From assembly GCF_902833055.1 (NCBI RefSeq), contig NZ_CADFEJ010000002.1:558001-622000 (forward strand): a stretch of DNA of 64,000 nt. The letters are read 5' to 3'. Each line of letters begins with the position of its first letter. Positions within the stretch are counted from its first letter, which is position 1. Positions 17,807 to 26,662 of the stretch are shown here, piece by piece. Made by a program: the position numbers and the translations under genes. The stretch comes from Burkholderia territorii (GTDB taxonomy: Bacteria; Pseudomonadota; Gammaproteobacteria; Burkholderiales; Burkholderiaceae). The notes under the pieces are model-generated. The model did not search any database, was not told the DNA's origin, and saw only the letters and a list, made by a program, of their open reading frames with translations.

Positions 17807-18609
17807 TCGTAGATTCCCTTTTCGATCAGGTATGTCTGCAAAGCCCGTACGGATTCGCTACGCGGTGCAACGTCAAATGTCATCCAGCGATGCGAGCCCG
17901 CCACCAGCCAGAAGTCCCGCCCGAATCGCGTCGTATAGAGCGCGCGCAGCGACTTGAGCGACCCGTCGGCCAGGCCGGCCGGAAATGTCGGGAAGTACCG
18001 GAACAGTGCCGCTTCGTCGCCGTGCGGGGCGGGAATAGCGGCGTCGAAGCCGAGCCGTGGCCACGCGTAGTATCCAAGCAGTCGACGTCCACCGGGTATC
18101 GGTGCCGCTTTGCGACCGCCGACCGCCAATGCCTTGATACGGCCGATCCCAAGCGTATCGCAGGCGCGGACGATTCGCCAAAGCATGGCCGCCGCGAGCC
18201 CGGCGACAGCGCTATCGGCCAGATCGATCGTCTTGAGTTCGAGTACGGACGTGTCAGATTCGCGGAAAATCGAAATACGATTCTCGGACTCGATCAATGA
18301 CGAATGAGTCACGCTGAGCGTCAATCTGCCCGAGCTGTCGAGATACGCCTGCACCTCCGATCCGGCCGGCGCGCCGCACAACGAAACAAGCAATTCGTCG
18401 GTAACGTCGCCGTCCACGCCAAGCAAGGCAGCAATGTCCAGATCGTTCCGCTCGACCGCGAGCCCGTTGTCGAAATACGCTGTTTCGTACGGGAGAGCAT
18501 GGCTGAGATCGGCGGGCGCGGGGAGCATGGCTGCGTGCGGAAGCGGAAAGTCCCAGCATAGCGCCACGTTTTCTGTCGGCCGAGTCCACCGGACGGCCAG
18601 GTCGAACAT
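17803..18609 (-). CDS. Hypothetical protein of 268 residues, first gene of an unknown two-gene unit
   Basis: No family is recognised. The protein is soluble-looking and acidic overall. Its C-terminal ~100 residues are rich in aromatic and Gly residues (LLGYYAWPRLGFDA, then DFWLVAGSHRWMTFDV), a pattern like a compact catalytic or binding domain. No known active-site motif is visible. The start at 18609 has CGGGAG at eight bases. It overlaps the downstream 117-residue gene by ATGA. A weak idea that the tail resembles GNAT-fold proteins could be tested by structure prediction. Confidence 0.6.
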   Translation of the reverse strand: MFDLAVRWTRPTENVALCWDFPLPHAAMLPAPADLSHALPYETAYFDNGLAVERNDLDIAALLGVDGDVTDELLVSLCGAPAGSEVQAYLDSSGRLTLSVTHSSLIESENRISIFRESDTSVLELKTIDLADSAVAGLAAAMLWRIVRACDTLGIGRIKALAVGGRKAAPIPGGRRLLGYYAWPRLGFDAAIPAPHGDEAALFRYFPTFPAGLADGSLKSLRALYTTRFGRDFWLVAGSHRWMTFDVAPRSESVRALQTYLIEKGIYE

Positions 18610-18781
18610 GAGGCGGCTCCCGGGGAACCAGGCAAGCGCGCGCTCCGTTCAACACCCGACCGCCTCCTCCCGCACCAGCGGCCTCATCGTCGGCCCCCAA
18701 GCGATCGACACGATCTCCCCGACCCGCAGCACGCCGGCCAGCGCAAGCATCGTCGCGCGGCCCGCACCGCCCCCGGCGCGA

Positions 18782-20233
18782 TCAGCGGCCGAGTCCTGCC
18801 ATCAGCGTGTACTTGAGCTCCACGTACTCGTCGAGGCCGTACTTCGAGCCTTCGCGGCCGAGCCCCGACTGCTTGACGCCGCCGAACGGCGCGACTTCGG
18901 TCGAAATGATCCCGTCGTTGACGCCGACCATCCCGCTTTCCAGCGCGCCCGACACACGCCACGCGCGGCCGAGGTCGCGCGTGTAGAAGTACGCGGACAA
19001 CCCGAACGGCGTGTCGTTCGCCGCGGCGATCGCTTCTTCTTCGGTCGTGAAGCGGAAGCAGCCGGCGACCGGGCCGAAGGTTTCCTCTTCGGCGATCAGC
19101 ATGTCGGGCGTCATGCCGGTCAGCACGGTCGGTTCGTAGAACGTGCCGCCGAGCGCGTGGCGCTTGCCGCCCGTGACCACGCGAGCGCCCTTCGACGTTG
19201 CATCGGCCACGTGCCGCTCGACCTTGTCGAGCGCCGCTTCGTTGATGAGCGGCCCCTGATCGACGTCGCTCGCGAGCGCGTTGCCGACACGCAACGCGCG
19301 TACCGCGTCGGCGAGCTTGCGCGTGAAGGCGTCGTATACGCCGTCCTGCACGAGAAAGCGATTCACGCATACGCAGGTCTGGCCCGTGTTGCGGAACTTC
19401 GATGCGATCGCACCCTGCACGGCCGCGTCGAGATCGGCGTCGTCGAACACGATGAACGGCGCGTTGCCGCCGAGTTCGAGCGACAGCTTCTTCAGCGTAT
19501 CGGCCGATTGCCTGGCGAGCAGCTTGCCGACGCGGGTCGAGCCCGTGAACGACAGCTTGCGCACGACCGGCGAATGCGTGAGCGCCTCGCCGATTGCGAT
19601 CGCGTCGCCCGATACGACGTTGAACACGCCGGCCGGCACGCCCGCCCGTTCGGCGAGCACCGCGAGCGCGAACGCCGACAGTGGCGTTTCCTCGGACGGC
19701 TTGAGCACCATCGTGCAGCCGGCCGCGAGCGCGGGGCCGGCCTTGCGCGTGATCATCGCGAGCGGGAAGTTCCACGGCGTGATCGCCGCGACCACGCCGA
19801 CCGGTTCGCGCGTGACGACGATCTGCGCATCGGGCTTCGGGCTCGGGATCACGTCGCCGTACATGCGCTTCGCTTCTTCCGCGAACCATTCGAGAAAGCT
19901 GGCGGCGTACGCGACTTCGCCACGCGCCTCCGCGAGCGGCTTGCCCTGCTCGCGCGTGAGCAGCTCGGCGAGCGCGTCGCGATGTTCGAGCATCAGTTCG
20001 CCCCAGCGCCTGACGCGCGCGCCGCGCTCCTTCGCCGTCAGCGCGCGCCACGCGGGCAACGCGTGCGCGGCGGCGTCGATCGCGCGCTGCGCGTCGTCGG
20101 CATCGCCTTTCGCGACTTTCGCGATCGTCTCGCCCGTGGCGGGATTCAGCACCGGATAGGTTGCATCGCTCGCGCGATGCGGCTCGTGCCATTCACCGCC
20201 GATGTAATGGCCCGTTCTCAGAAATTCGCTCAT
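18782..20233 (-). CDS. Aldehyde dehydrogenase, succinate-semialdehyde dehydrogenase (GabD)-like
   Basis: A 483-residue ALDH of GabD length. The catalytic Cys287 is in TGQTCVC and the catalytic Glu in LELGGNAP. The N-terminus RTGHYIGGEWHE and the ITPWNFPLAMITRK segment match the succinate/glutarate-semialdehyde dehydrogenase group, which oxidises a C4-C5 semialdehyde with NAD(P)+. The start ATG at 20233 has AAGGAA upstream. It lies 14 bp after an aldo/keto reductase gene and likely shares its transcript with the Fae homologue. In that context the true substrate may be another small aldehyde. Confidence 0.88.
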   Translation of the reverse strand: MSEFLRTGHYIGGEWHEPHRASDATYPVLNPATGETIAKVAKGDADDAQRAIDAAAHALPAWRALTAKERGARVRRWGELMLEHRDALAELLTREQGKPLAEARGEVAYAASFLEWFAEEAKRMYGDVIPSPKPDAQIVVTREPVGVVAAITPWNFPLAMITRKAGPALAAGCTMVLKPSEETPLSAFALAVLAERAGVPAGVFNVVSGDAIAIGEALTHSPVVRKLSFTGSTRVGKLLARQSADTLKKLSLELGGNAPFIVFDDADLDAAVQGAIASKFRNTGQTCVCVNRFLVQDGVYDAFTRKLADAVRALRVGNALASDVDQGPLINEAALDKVERHVADATSKGARVVTGGKRHALGGTFYEPTVLTGMTPDMLIAEEETFGPVAGCFRFTTEEEAIAAANDTPFGLSAYFYTRDLGRAWRVSGALESGMVGVNDGIISTEVAPFGGVKQSGLGREGSKYGLDEYVELKYTLMAGLGR

Positions 20234-20247
20234 TGCGTGTCGTTCCT

Positions 20248-21270
20248 TCAGTCTGCCGCGAAGCTGCCCTGCGCCGGGCGCGGCTCGCGTGCGATGCGCT
20301 TGCCGGCGGTGTAGTCGTTGATCAGGTCGCACGGCGTGTAGTTGCGCTCGAGCTCGTACAGTTCGTCTTCGCCGAGCTGCGTCTCGAGCGCGCCGAGCGC
20401 GCTGTCGAACTGCGCGACGGAATCGGCGCCGACGAGCATGCTGGCAATCCCCGGGCGGCTCAGCACCCAGGCCTGCGCGATCTGCGCGGGCGGCACGCCG
20501 CGCCGCTTCGCGACCTTCGCGACCGATTCGGCGATCGCGAGCGACGACGTGTCGCCGTACATCTGCGCGGTGAAGAAGTCGGTCTGGTTGCGCGTCGACT
20601 GCGGTTCGCAGGTCAGCAGGCCGCGCGCGAGCGGACTGAACACCGACACGCCGACGCCCTGGTCGATGCAGTACGGCACCATCTCGCGCTCTTCCTCGCG
20701 ATACGCGAGGTTCAGCTGCAGCTGCATGTTGATCGGCTTGTCCCAGCCGTTGCGCTCGCACGCCTGCATGATCTTCGCGAATTGCCACGTGTACATCGTC
20801 GACACGCCGATGTAGCGCGCCTTGCCCGCCCGCACGATGTCGTGCATCGCGCTCATCGTTTCCTCGACGGGCGTGTTTACGTCGAAGAAGTGCAGCATGA
20901 AGATGTCGACGTAATCCATGCCGAGACGCTTCAGCGACCCGTCGATGCCGTCCAGCACGTGCTTGCGCGAATGGCCGCCGGCGTTCGGATAGCTGCCCAT
21001 GTCGTAGCCGACCTTCGTCGTGACGACCAGCTCCTCGCGGCGCGCGTTGCGCTTCAGGATGCGGCCGACCACTTCCTCGCCGACCCCGGTCGAATAGAAA
21101 TCCGCGAGATCGATGAAGTTGACGCCGGCATCGAGCGCGCGGCGCACGATCGGCTCGCTCTGCGCTTCGTCGAAGATCCACGGCTTCCATTCGGGCGTGC
21201 CCATGTTCATCGTGCCGAGACACAGGCGGGACACCTTCAGGCCGGACTGGCCGAGGCGGACGTATTCCAT
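20248..21270 (-). CDS. Aldo/keto reductase
   Basis: A 340-residue NAD(P)H-dependent reductase of the AKR superfamily. The catalytic tetrad is visible: D54 and Y59 (IDLADFYS), K86 (TTKVGYD) and H127 (FMLHFFD). The TIM-barrel end shows the coenzyme-binding motif with MLVGADSV. The start at 21270 is fixed by AGGAGGAAGC. It lies 14 bp from the ALDH gene and 40 bp from the Fae homologue, all on one strand, indicating an operon. It would interconvert an aldehyde or ketone with an alcohol. The physiological substrate is not evident. Confidence 0.92.
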   Translation of the reverse strand: MEYVRLGQSGLKVSRLCLGTMNMGTPEWKPWIFDEAQSEPIVRRALDAGVNFIDLADFYSTGVGEEVVGRILKRNARREELVVTTKVGYDMGSYPNAGGHSRKHVLDGIDGSLKRLGMDYVDIFMLHFFDVNTPVEETMSAMHDIVRAGKARYIGVSTMYTWQFAKIMQACERNGWDKPINMQLQLNLAYREEEREMVPYCIDQGVGVSVFSPLARGLLTCEPQSTRNQTDFFTAQMYGDTSSLAIAESVAKVAKRRGVPPAQIAQAWVLSRPGIASMLVGADSVAQFDSALGALETQLGEDELYELERNYTPCDLINDYTAGKRIAREPRPAQGSFAAD

Positions 21271-21310
21271 GCTTCCTCCTGATACGGCCTTGCCGGCCGC
21301 TCGTTGTCGG

Positions 21311-21835
21311 TCAGTTCTTCGCGGGCGTGTAGAACGGGTTCGAGACGTCGCGCGCGGCGGCGAACACGGCATCGCGATGCGGCAGTCCTTCCATCGCGGC
21401 GACGATCGCGTTGCGGCATGCGCGGTAGTTGTTCTCGAACACGGCGTCGAGATCGTCGGTTTTCGGGTTGACCCAGTTCGCCGATACGACGACCCAGTCG
21501 TTTTCCGCTTCGGGCGGCAGCGTGCCGTTCTCGAGCGCTTCGGCCACGGCCTTCGCGATGCCGGCCTGCGAGGCGCCCCAGGTCGCGTTGCCGTGGAAGT
21601 CGCCGTCGATCTGCGCCTTGTTCACGTAAAGCGTGAGCGGCTTGGTCGGGATGCCGGGTTGCGCGATCACGACGAACGGCGCGTGGCCGGCCGACGGCGT
21701 CGCGAGCGCGGTCGCGAACGCCTGCCCGGCGGGGCCGTTGCGCGGGCCGATCAGCACGTTGATGTGCGCGAGGTTGACGCCGGGGCCTTCGAAGCCTTCG
21801 CCGATGAAAAGCTGTCTGGGTTGCGGTGCGGTCAT
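21311..21835 (-). CDS. Formaldehyde-activating enzyme (Fae) family protein
   Basis: A 174-residue protein with the Fae fold signature. The segment NLAHINVLIGPRNGP (21-35) contains the His (H24) matching the catalytic His of known Fae, followed by AFATALATP. A later GNATWGASQAGIAKAV region and DDLDAVFENNYRA also follow the family pattern. Known Fae condenses formaldehyde with tetrahydromethanopterin in methylotrophs. No H4MPT-pathway gene occurs in this window, so this may be a Fae paralogue with another aldehyde or pterin-linked role. It heads the Fae-AKR-ALDH operon and is divergent from a LysR gene. Confidence 0.82.
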   Translation of the reverse strand: MTAPQPRQLFIGEGFEGPGVNLAHINVLIGPRNGPAGQAFATALATPSAGHAPFVVIAQPGIPTKPLTLYVNKAQIDGDFHGNATWGASQAGIAKAVAEALENGTLPPEAENDWVVVSANWVNPKTDDLDAVFENNYRACRNAIVAAMEGLPHRDAVFAAARDVSNPFYTPAKN

Positions 21836-22141
21836 TGCGTTGTCTCGTCGATGAGGTTGTGTGAGGCGATTGTCCGGGGCCGCGATGCGGCCGGTGAATC
21901 GATGTTTCCTGATCGAGGTATGCGTTTTCGTCGTCTCCGGAAAAGCCCTGATCGCCGCGCGCGAACGCCCGCCGGCCGGGCCGCCGCCGCCGCCCGACGA
22001 TGTCGCGCGACGGGCGGTGCGGGTGGGCGGCGGCATGCCGGCTCCGGGTTTGTCATACCCGGGCGGGGGTTGGAGCGCCGCGCGCGTCCGGACAACAATC
22101 GGCGTACCCCGGGCCTTATCTTTCGACGCCCCGTCCTTTTT

Positions 22142-22163
22142 CGAAAGCGAGTAATTCCGATGG
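22142..22163 (+). repeat. Copy C of the CGAGTAATTYCGATGG motif at the LysR/Fae divergent promoter
   Basis: GAAAGCGAGTAATTCCGATGG matches copy A (5078-5098) at 19 of 21 positions. Here it overlaps the ATG of the LysR gene (22160), so it sits in its ribosome-binding zone. Its placement at a divergent regulator promoter, as at the other locus, makes an operator or a conserved mRNA element possible. Confidence 0.55.
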
Positions 22164-23077
22164 CAGCCATTCAGAGACCCGATTGGTCGAAACTCAGCTC
22201 TCTCGACCCGGAGCTGATCCGCGCATTCGTCGCCGTCGTCGAGAGCGGCGGCTTCACCGCGGCGGCCCGCCAGCTGCATCGCACGCAGTCGACCATCAGC
22301 CTGCGGATCCGCACTCTCGAGGAGCGGCTCGACACGCACCTGTTCATGCGCAACAGCCGGCGGCTCGAGCTGTCGCGCGATGGCGAGAACTTCCTGATCC
22401 ACGCGCGGCGGATCATCCAGGTGCAGAACGACGCGATCATCGCGTTGAAGCAGACGAGCACCGACCGCGGCGTCGTGCGGTTCGGGCTGCCCGAGGATTA
22501 CGCGGAGCTGTGGCTGCCCGACTTGCTGAAATCGTTCTACGCGCTGCGGCCGGGCGCGCGCCTGCACGTGCATTGCCGGATGTCGCTGGAGCTGGTCGAG
22601 CGGCTGCAGGCCGGCGAGCTGGACGTCGCGCTCGTCGTGCGGCACGGGCCGAACGCGGCCGGGCGGCTGCTGGGCCGTCACGACGTGGTGTGGGCCGCGC
22701 ATCGCGACTTCGCGCTCGACCCGCGCGCATCGCTACCGCTCGCGCTGTTTCCCGAAACGTGCTGCTATCGGCAGCGCGGGCTGCAGGCGCTCGCGACCGC
22801 CGAACGGCCGTATCACGTCGTCTATACGAGCCAGAGCCCGACCGGCATCAAGATCGCGGTGAATCACGGCGCGGCCGTGACGATGATCGACCGCTGCACG
22901 CTGCCCGGGAACTGGCGCGTGCTCGACGAAGCGGACGGCTTGCCGCCGCTGCCGCCCGCCGACCTCGAACTGCATCGCTCGCCGGGGATCTGCGATCCGC
23001 TGACCGACGATCTGGTCTCGCTGATCGAGGCCATGGTCGACGAGCGGCGGCGGGCGTCGCTCGAGGCGTTCGCGTAG
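22160..23077 (+). CDS. LysR-family regulator divergent from the Fae operon
   Basis: A 305-residue LTTR. The HTH lies at about residues 14-73 (ELIRAFVAVVESGGFTAAA with recognition helix TQSTISLRIRTLEE). The effector domain includes VVRFGLPEDYAELWLPDLLKSF, a form seen in the LrhA/ArgP-type branch. The start at 22160 was chosen because it opens the conserved region. Upstream in-frame sequence lacks features. The 324 bp between it and the Fae gene on the opposite strand is the natural control region for both. Confidence 0.93.
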   Translation: MAAIQRPDWSKLSSLDPELIRAFVAVVESGGFTAAARQLHRTQSTISLRIRTLEERLDTHLFMRNSRRLELSRDGENFLIHARRIIQVQNDAIIALKQTSTDRGVVRFGLPEDYAELWLPDLLKSFYALRPGARLHVHCRMSLELVERLQAGELDVALVVRHGPNAAGRLLGRHDVVWAAHRDFALDPRASLPLALFPETCCYRQRGLQALATAERPYHVVYTSQSPTGIKIAVNHGAAVTMIDRCTLPGNWRVLDEADGLPPLPPADLELHRSPGICDPLTDDLVSLIEAMVDERRRASLEAFA

Positions 23078-23475
23078 CGGTGCCGCCGGCACGCATGCCA
23101 TTTTTTCACTGCAAACCCGTTTTTTTGCACGGTATTGATGCAGTGCCTCCTAAGCTCGGGATGTGTCCAGTATCCGGGACGTCGTCCGTCCGGGCCATGA
23201 CCCTCGTCCACTCCGGTACCCGGATTCGGCATCGCCCAGGAGGCGCTCGACGTCGCGCGGCACGGGCCGATCGCGCGCCAGATGGTTGCCGTGCCCGGTC
23301 CCGTTGCGCGCCGTTTGCGCGTGGCGATGCAGGATCGTTCTGCAGGGAACGCGGATTGCTCCTTCGGTATGGTTTGCCGCGAATTCGCCGGCTACCGTGC
23401 TGTCCGCGGGCTGGTCGCGGCCAAGGTTTGTGCGCCGCATCGTAAGCGGCGCAGGCCGTTGAGAGGGAGGAATCC
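23078..23475 (+). other. 398-bp intergenic region, no supported gene
   Basis: The first 60 bases have two T-runs (CATTTTTTCAC and GTTTTTTTGC) just after a small GTGCC/GGCAC stem, a possible terminator for the LysR gene though spacing is poor. From about 23200 to 23460 the frame through CAGATGGTTGCC stays open with a plausible translation, but it has no ribosome site or conserved signature. I therefore do not call it a gene. Confidence 0.4.
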
Positions 23476-24042
23476 ATGCACCTCATGGAAGAAGTGCAGG
23501 CCACGCGAGCGGCAAGCGGCCGCGTACGCGTGGCGACGTTGCCGTCCGGCACGCAGCTCGCGCTGCAGTTGCGCGTGACGGTGCGCGCGGCGGACGTGTT
23601 GCTGCGCCAGGCGATCCGGCTGCCGGATCGCCATCATTGGTCGGTCGACCTCGAGCGTGTCGACGCAGCCGGCGGCCCGCTCGCCGCGTGGGATTCGCAT
23701 GTGACGCTGCGCATCGCGAAGACGTTCGCGCCGTCGGTCGATGCGAACGCGCGCGCCAGCGATCCCGACCAGGTTGCCGTGGAGATTCGGCTGTTTCTTC
23801 CGGAACAGGCGTATCTGCGCGAGCAGCGCGTCGGCGTCTTCGGCCGGCGGCACGGCAACCGGTTCGGCGCGACGCTGTCGGTGACGGCCGGGTCGCAGTG
23901 GGGCGGCCGGCGAATCGAATGCATTCCGCCTGCCGGGCGGTACGTGCATGGCGACACGCTGGAAGCGCTCGTCGACAGGATCGCGGGCATCGTCAACGCG
24001 GCGTTGCTGACGGCCGGCCATTCACGGGCCGGCGGTTCGTGA
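23476..24042 (+). CDS. Hypothetical protein
   Basis: A 188-residue protein without a recognised family. GAGAGGGAGG precedes the ATG, a strong ribosome site. It begins MHLMEEVQATR and is followed by beta-strand-like alternation (RVRVATLPSGTQLALQLRVTVRAADV). There is no signal peptide or transmembrane segment. It is convergent with a LysR gene 33 bp away and stands alone on its strand. Coding character follows that of its neighbours, so I accept it as real, but no function is proposed. Confidence 0.65.
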   Translation: MHLMEEVQATRAASGRVRVATLPSGTQLALQLRVTVRAADVLLRQAIRLPDRHHWSVDLERVDAAGGPLAAWDSHVTLRIAKTFAPSVDANARASDPDQVAVEIRLFLPEQAYLREQRVGVFGRRHGNRFGATLSVTAGSQWGGRRIECIPPAGRYVHGDTLEALVDRIAGIVNAALLTAGHSRAGGS

Positions 24043-24075
24043 CGGCACGGGCGGCGGCGGGCGCCCGGCGCCGGT

Positions 24076-24951
24076 TCAGGCGTCGCCGGTCTGGCCGGTT
24101 TGCCGCTGCAGGTCTTCCATCAGTTGTTCCGCGAGAAAGTCGCATGGCGGGCGCTTCGATTTCGTGCTGCGCGCGAGGATCAACTCGAGCGGCGGCAGAT
24201 CGGGCAGCCCGTGCGAGCGGCCGAGCATCGACAGTTGCGCGGGAATCGCGCAGCGCGCGAGCGGCGCGACCGCGAGCCCGGCCTCGACCATGCTGAGCAG
24301 CCCGAGCAGGCTCGGGCTTTCGTAGGACGTGCGAAACGGCAGCTTCGCGCGTTCGAGGCTGCGGATCGCATTCTCGCGCGCAACGCTGCCCGGCATGAAC
24401 ACCGCGATCGGCAGCGGCCGTTCTTCCCACACGCGCGGCCCGTTCGTCATCGCGGCCCACGCCATCGGCTCGTGGCGGATGAAGTCGCCCGACAGCCCCT
24501 TGATACGCGTGCCGCACACGAGATCGACGGTGCCGTCCTTCAGGAGCGGCGCGAGCGCACTGCTCGGCAGCCCGATCACCTGGATCTCGACCTTCGGATA
24601 ACTCGCCGAGAACTTCTTCAACACCGACGGCAGCAGCGACGATGCATAGTCGTCCGGCACGCCGATTACGACCTTGCCGGTCACTTCCGGCCGTACCACG
24701 GCCGCCCACGCCTCGTCGCGCAGCGCCAGCATTCGTCTGGCGAATCCCAGCAGCACCTCGCCTTCGCGCGTCAGCACGATGCTGCGCGGCTTGCGCACGA
24801 ACAGCGGCCGGCCGATCGCATCCTCGAGGCTCTTGATCTGCATGCTCACGGCGGACTGCGAGCGGTTCACCGCTTCGGCGGCACGGGTCATGTTGCCGGT
24901 TTCCGCGACGGCGACGACGGTGGCCAGCACGTCGTGATCGAGCATCTTCAT
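24076..24951 (-). CDS. LysR-family regulator
   Basis: A 291-residue LTTR. The HTH is at residues 5-64 (DVLATVVAVAETGNMTRAA, recognition helix SQSAVSMQIKSLEDAIG). The effector half includes VIGVPDDYASSLLPSVLKKFS, as in the LrhA-like branch. Start ATG 24951 precedes the conserved MKMLDHDVL. The gene is divergent from the DUF3422 membrane-protein gene across 160 bp. That region is AT-rich for this genome, with an obvious candidate promoter zone near 24960-25020. Confidence 0.93.
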   Translation of the reverse strand: MKMLDHDVLATVVAVAETGNMTRAAEAVNRSQSAVSMQIKSLEDAIGRPLFVRKPRSIVLTREGEVLLGFARRMLALRDEAWAAVVRPEVTGKVVIGVPDDYASSLLPSVLKKFSASYPKVEIQVIGLPSSALAPLLKDGTVDLVCGTRIKGLSGDFIRHEPMAWAAMTNGPRVWEERPLPIAVFMPGSVARENAIRSLERAKLPFRTSYESPSLLGLLSMVEAGLAVAPLARCAIPAQLSMLGRSHGLPDLPPLELILARSTKSKRPPCDFLAEQLMEDLQRQTGQTGDA

Positions 24952-25111
24952 CGGTATCAGGAAAACTGAATGTAACGATCAGCATTATGCGTTTTTATTG
25001 TCGCTGTGTGTCTGCCATAGTGGCATCGAGCCTGCCGTATCGTTCGATGCGGTGCGGCGATTACGCCGGCACGTCCGGCACGCAGCGTCGAACAGGAAGA
25101 GTGGTGTACCG

Positions 25112-26431
25112 ATGATGGATCATCCGTTGCGCGCCGCACTGGCCGCGGAATTGCATGCCCGGCCGTTCCTGCGGCTCGCCGAAGCCGTGTCGCTCACGCA
25201 CTACGCGATCTACGCGGACGGCCAGCCCGACATCCACGAAGCGCTGCTGCACGCGCTGTGCCGCGACACCGGCATTGCCGTGCCGCAGGACGGTGCGACT
25301 CACCTTGCAGTGCAGTCGCCGTGCGGCTGGCATCTGAAGTGGGAGCGCCACACCGAGTTTTCGACGTTCACGTTCGTCGCGCCGCGCCGCGACACCGGCT
25401 ATTTCGACGATCTCGCAATCGAAGGGATTCCGGCCGCGTGGTTCGCGCGGCTCGCGGGCATCCGCTTCGTCGCGGTGCGCATGGAGTTGCTGTCGGGCGA
25501 TGCCGCGCGGCTCGCATGCGGCGACCTGCGCCGCTGGATCGACGGGCCCGCGCTCGTCGGCAGCAGCGTGCTGGGCGGCGGCAAGGTGTTTTGCGACTGG
25601 CATGTGCGTGACGACGGCTTCATGCGCTTTCTCGTCGTCGACGAGGATTTTCGCGAGGAGCAGGGCGGCCGGCTGCTGCAGCGTCTCTATGAAATCGAGA
25701 CGTACCGGATGATGGCGCTGCTCGCGTTGCCGGTCGCGCGCCGGATGAGCCGCGAGCTCGACGAGATCCACGCGGCGCTGCATGCGCTGATGCAGCAGAT
25801 GGACGCGAGCGGCGCCGACGGCGACGACGCGGCGTTGCTCGTGAAGCTTACGCATCTCGCGGTGCGCGTCGAGGCGCTGTCGGGTTCCGGCGGCCGCTTC
25901 AGCGCGTCGCGTGCGTACGAAAAACTCGTGCTCGCGCGCATCCACGAATTGCGCGAGGAGCGTATCGAAGGAATGCCGACGATCGCCGAATTCATGGAGC
26001 GGCGCTTCGCGCCGGCGATGGAAACCTGCCGCAGCGTGTGGGCGCGTCACGAGCAGATCGCCGCGCGGATCGCGCGGGCGGTCGACCTGTTGCGCACGCG
26101 CGTGAACCTCGCGCAGGAAAAGGACGTGACGCGCCTGCTGGCCGGCATGGAGCGCACCGCACGCAATCAGCTTCATCTGCAGCATGCGGTCGAAGGGCTG
26201 TCGGTGGCCGCCATTTCGTACTACGTGCTGTCGCTCGCGACGGCGGCGTTCAAGGCGCTGCACGTGATGAACCTGCCGGTCGATCCGGAGCTGGCCGAAG
26301 GGCTGTTGATCGCGCCGGTCGTGTTCGCGGTGATTCACGTCACGCGGCGCACGCGCGCGCAGCTCGCACGGTCGGAGGGCGCGCACGACGGCGCGCCCGG
26401 GCAGGCAGTGGTGTTGAAACAGGCAAATTAG
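25112..26431 (+). CDS. DUF3422 family membrane-anchored protein
   Basis: A 439-residue protein matching the DUF3422 family by its opening (HPLRAALAAELHARPF) and its long central helical region. Two C-terminal hydrophobic segments (around VAAISYYVLSLATAAFKAL and LLIAPVVFAVIHVT) place it in the inner membrane with most of the mass cytosolic. Function is not established for the family. The layout resembles CorA-like topology, but I see no GxN motif. Starts at 25112 or 25115. It is followed 30 bp later by a 66-codon gene that appears co-transcribed. Confidence 0.85.
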   Translation: MMDHPLRAALAAELHARPFLRLAEAVSLTHYAIYADGQPDIHEALLHALCRDTGIAVPQDGATHLAVQSPCGWHLKWERHTEFSTFTFVAPRRDTGYFDDLAIEGIPAAWFARLAGIRFVAVRMELLSGDAARLACGDLRRWIDGPALVGSSVLGGGKVFCDWHVRDDGFMRFLVVDEDFREEQGGRLLQRLYEIETYRMMALLALPVARRMSRELDEIHAALHALMQQMDASGADGDDAALLVKLTHLAVRVEALSGSGGRFSASRAYEKLVLARIHELREERIEGMPTIAEFMERRFAPAMETCRSVWARHEQIAARIARAVDLLRTRVNLAQEKDVTRLLAGMERTARNQLHLQHAVEGLSVAAISYYVLSLATAAFKALHVMNLPVDPELAEGLLIAPVVFAVIHVTRRTRAQLARSEGAHDGAPGQAVVLKQAN

Positions 26432-26461
26432 AACATCGACGACATATCAAAAGGAGTGGAG

Positions 26462-26662
26462 ATGACTTTTACGCAAACGCAACCCGGCTTTTTCAGTGAC
26501 GTCGACACATTCGACGAACCGGTATGGGACGAAGCCGGCGCGCCGGAGGGCGCACACGTGACGTCGTACCACGCCGTGTTGCAGGAACCGATGACGTCGC
26601 TCGTCGGGAATACGGGCGACCGGCCGGATGTCGCCGCGGTGGCGATTCTCGGGTACAACTGA
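26462..26662 (+). CDS. 66-residue orphan acidic peptide downstream of DUF3422
   Basis: A small ORF with an excellent ribosome site (AAAAGGAG, ATG five bases later). The N-terminal half is acidic and aromatic (FFSDVDTFDEPVWDE). The C-terminal part is hydrophobic and ends AILGYN. There is no signal peptide and no Cys. I recognise no family. The size and the acidic-leader/hydrophobic-tail layout recall a modified-peptide precursor, but no maturation enzyme lies nearby, so this is only a resemblance. It follows the DUF3422 gene by 30 bp. Confidence 0.62.
   Translation: MTFTQTQPGFFSDVDTFDEPVWDEAGAPEGAHVTSYHAVLQEPMTSLVGNTGDRPDVAAVAILGYN

Noticed and set aside
23200..23475. Possible small gene before 23476
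   Set aside because: Open frame but no ribosome site and it runs into the 188-residue gene in another frame.
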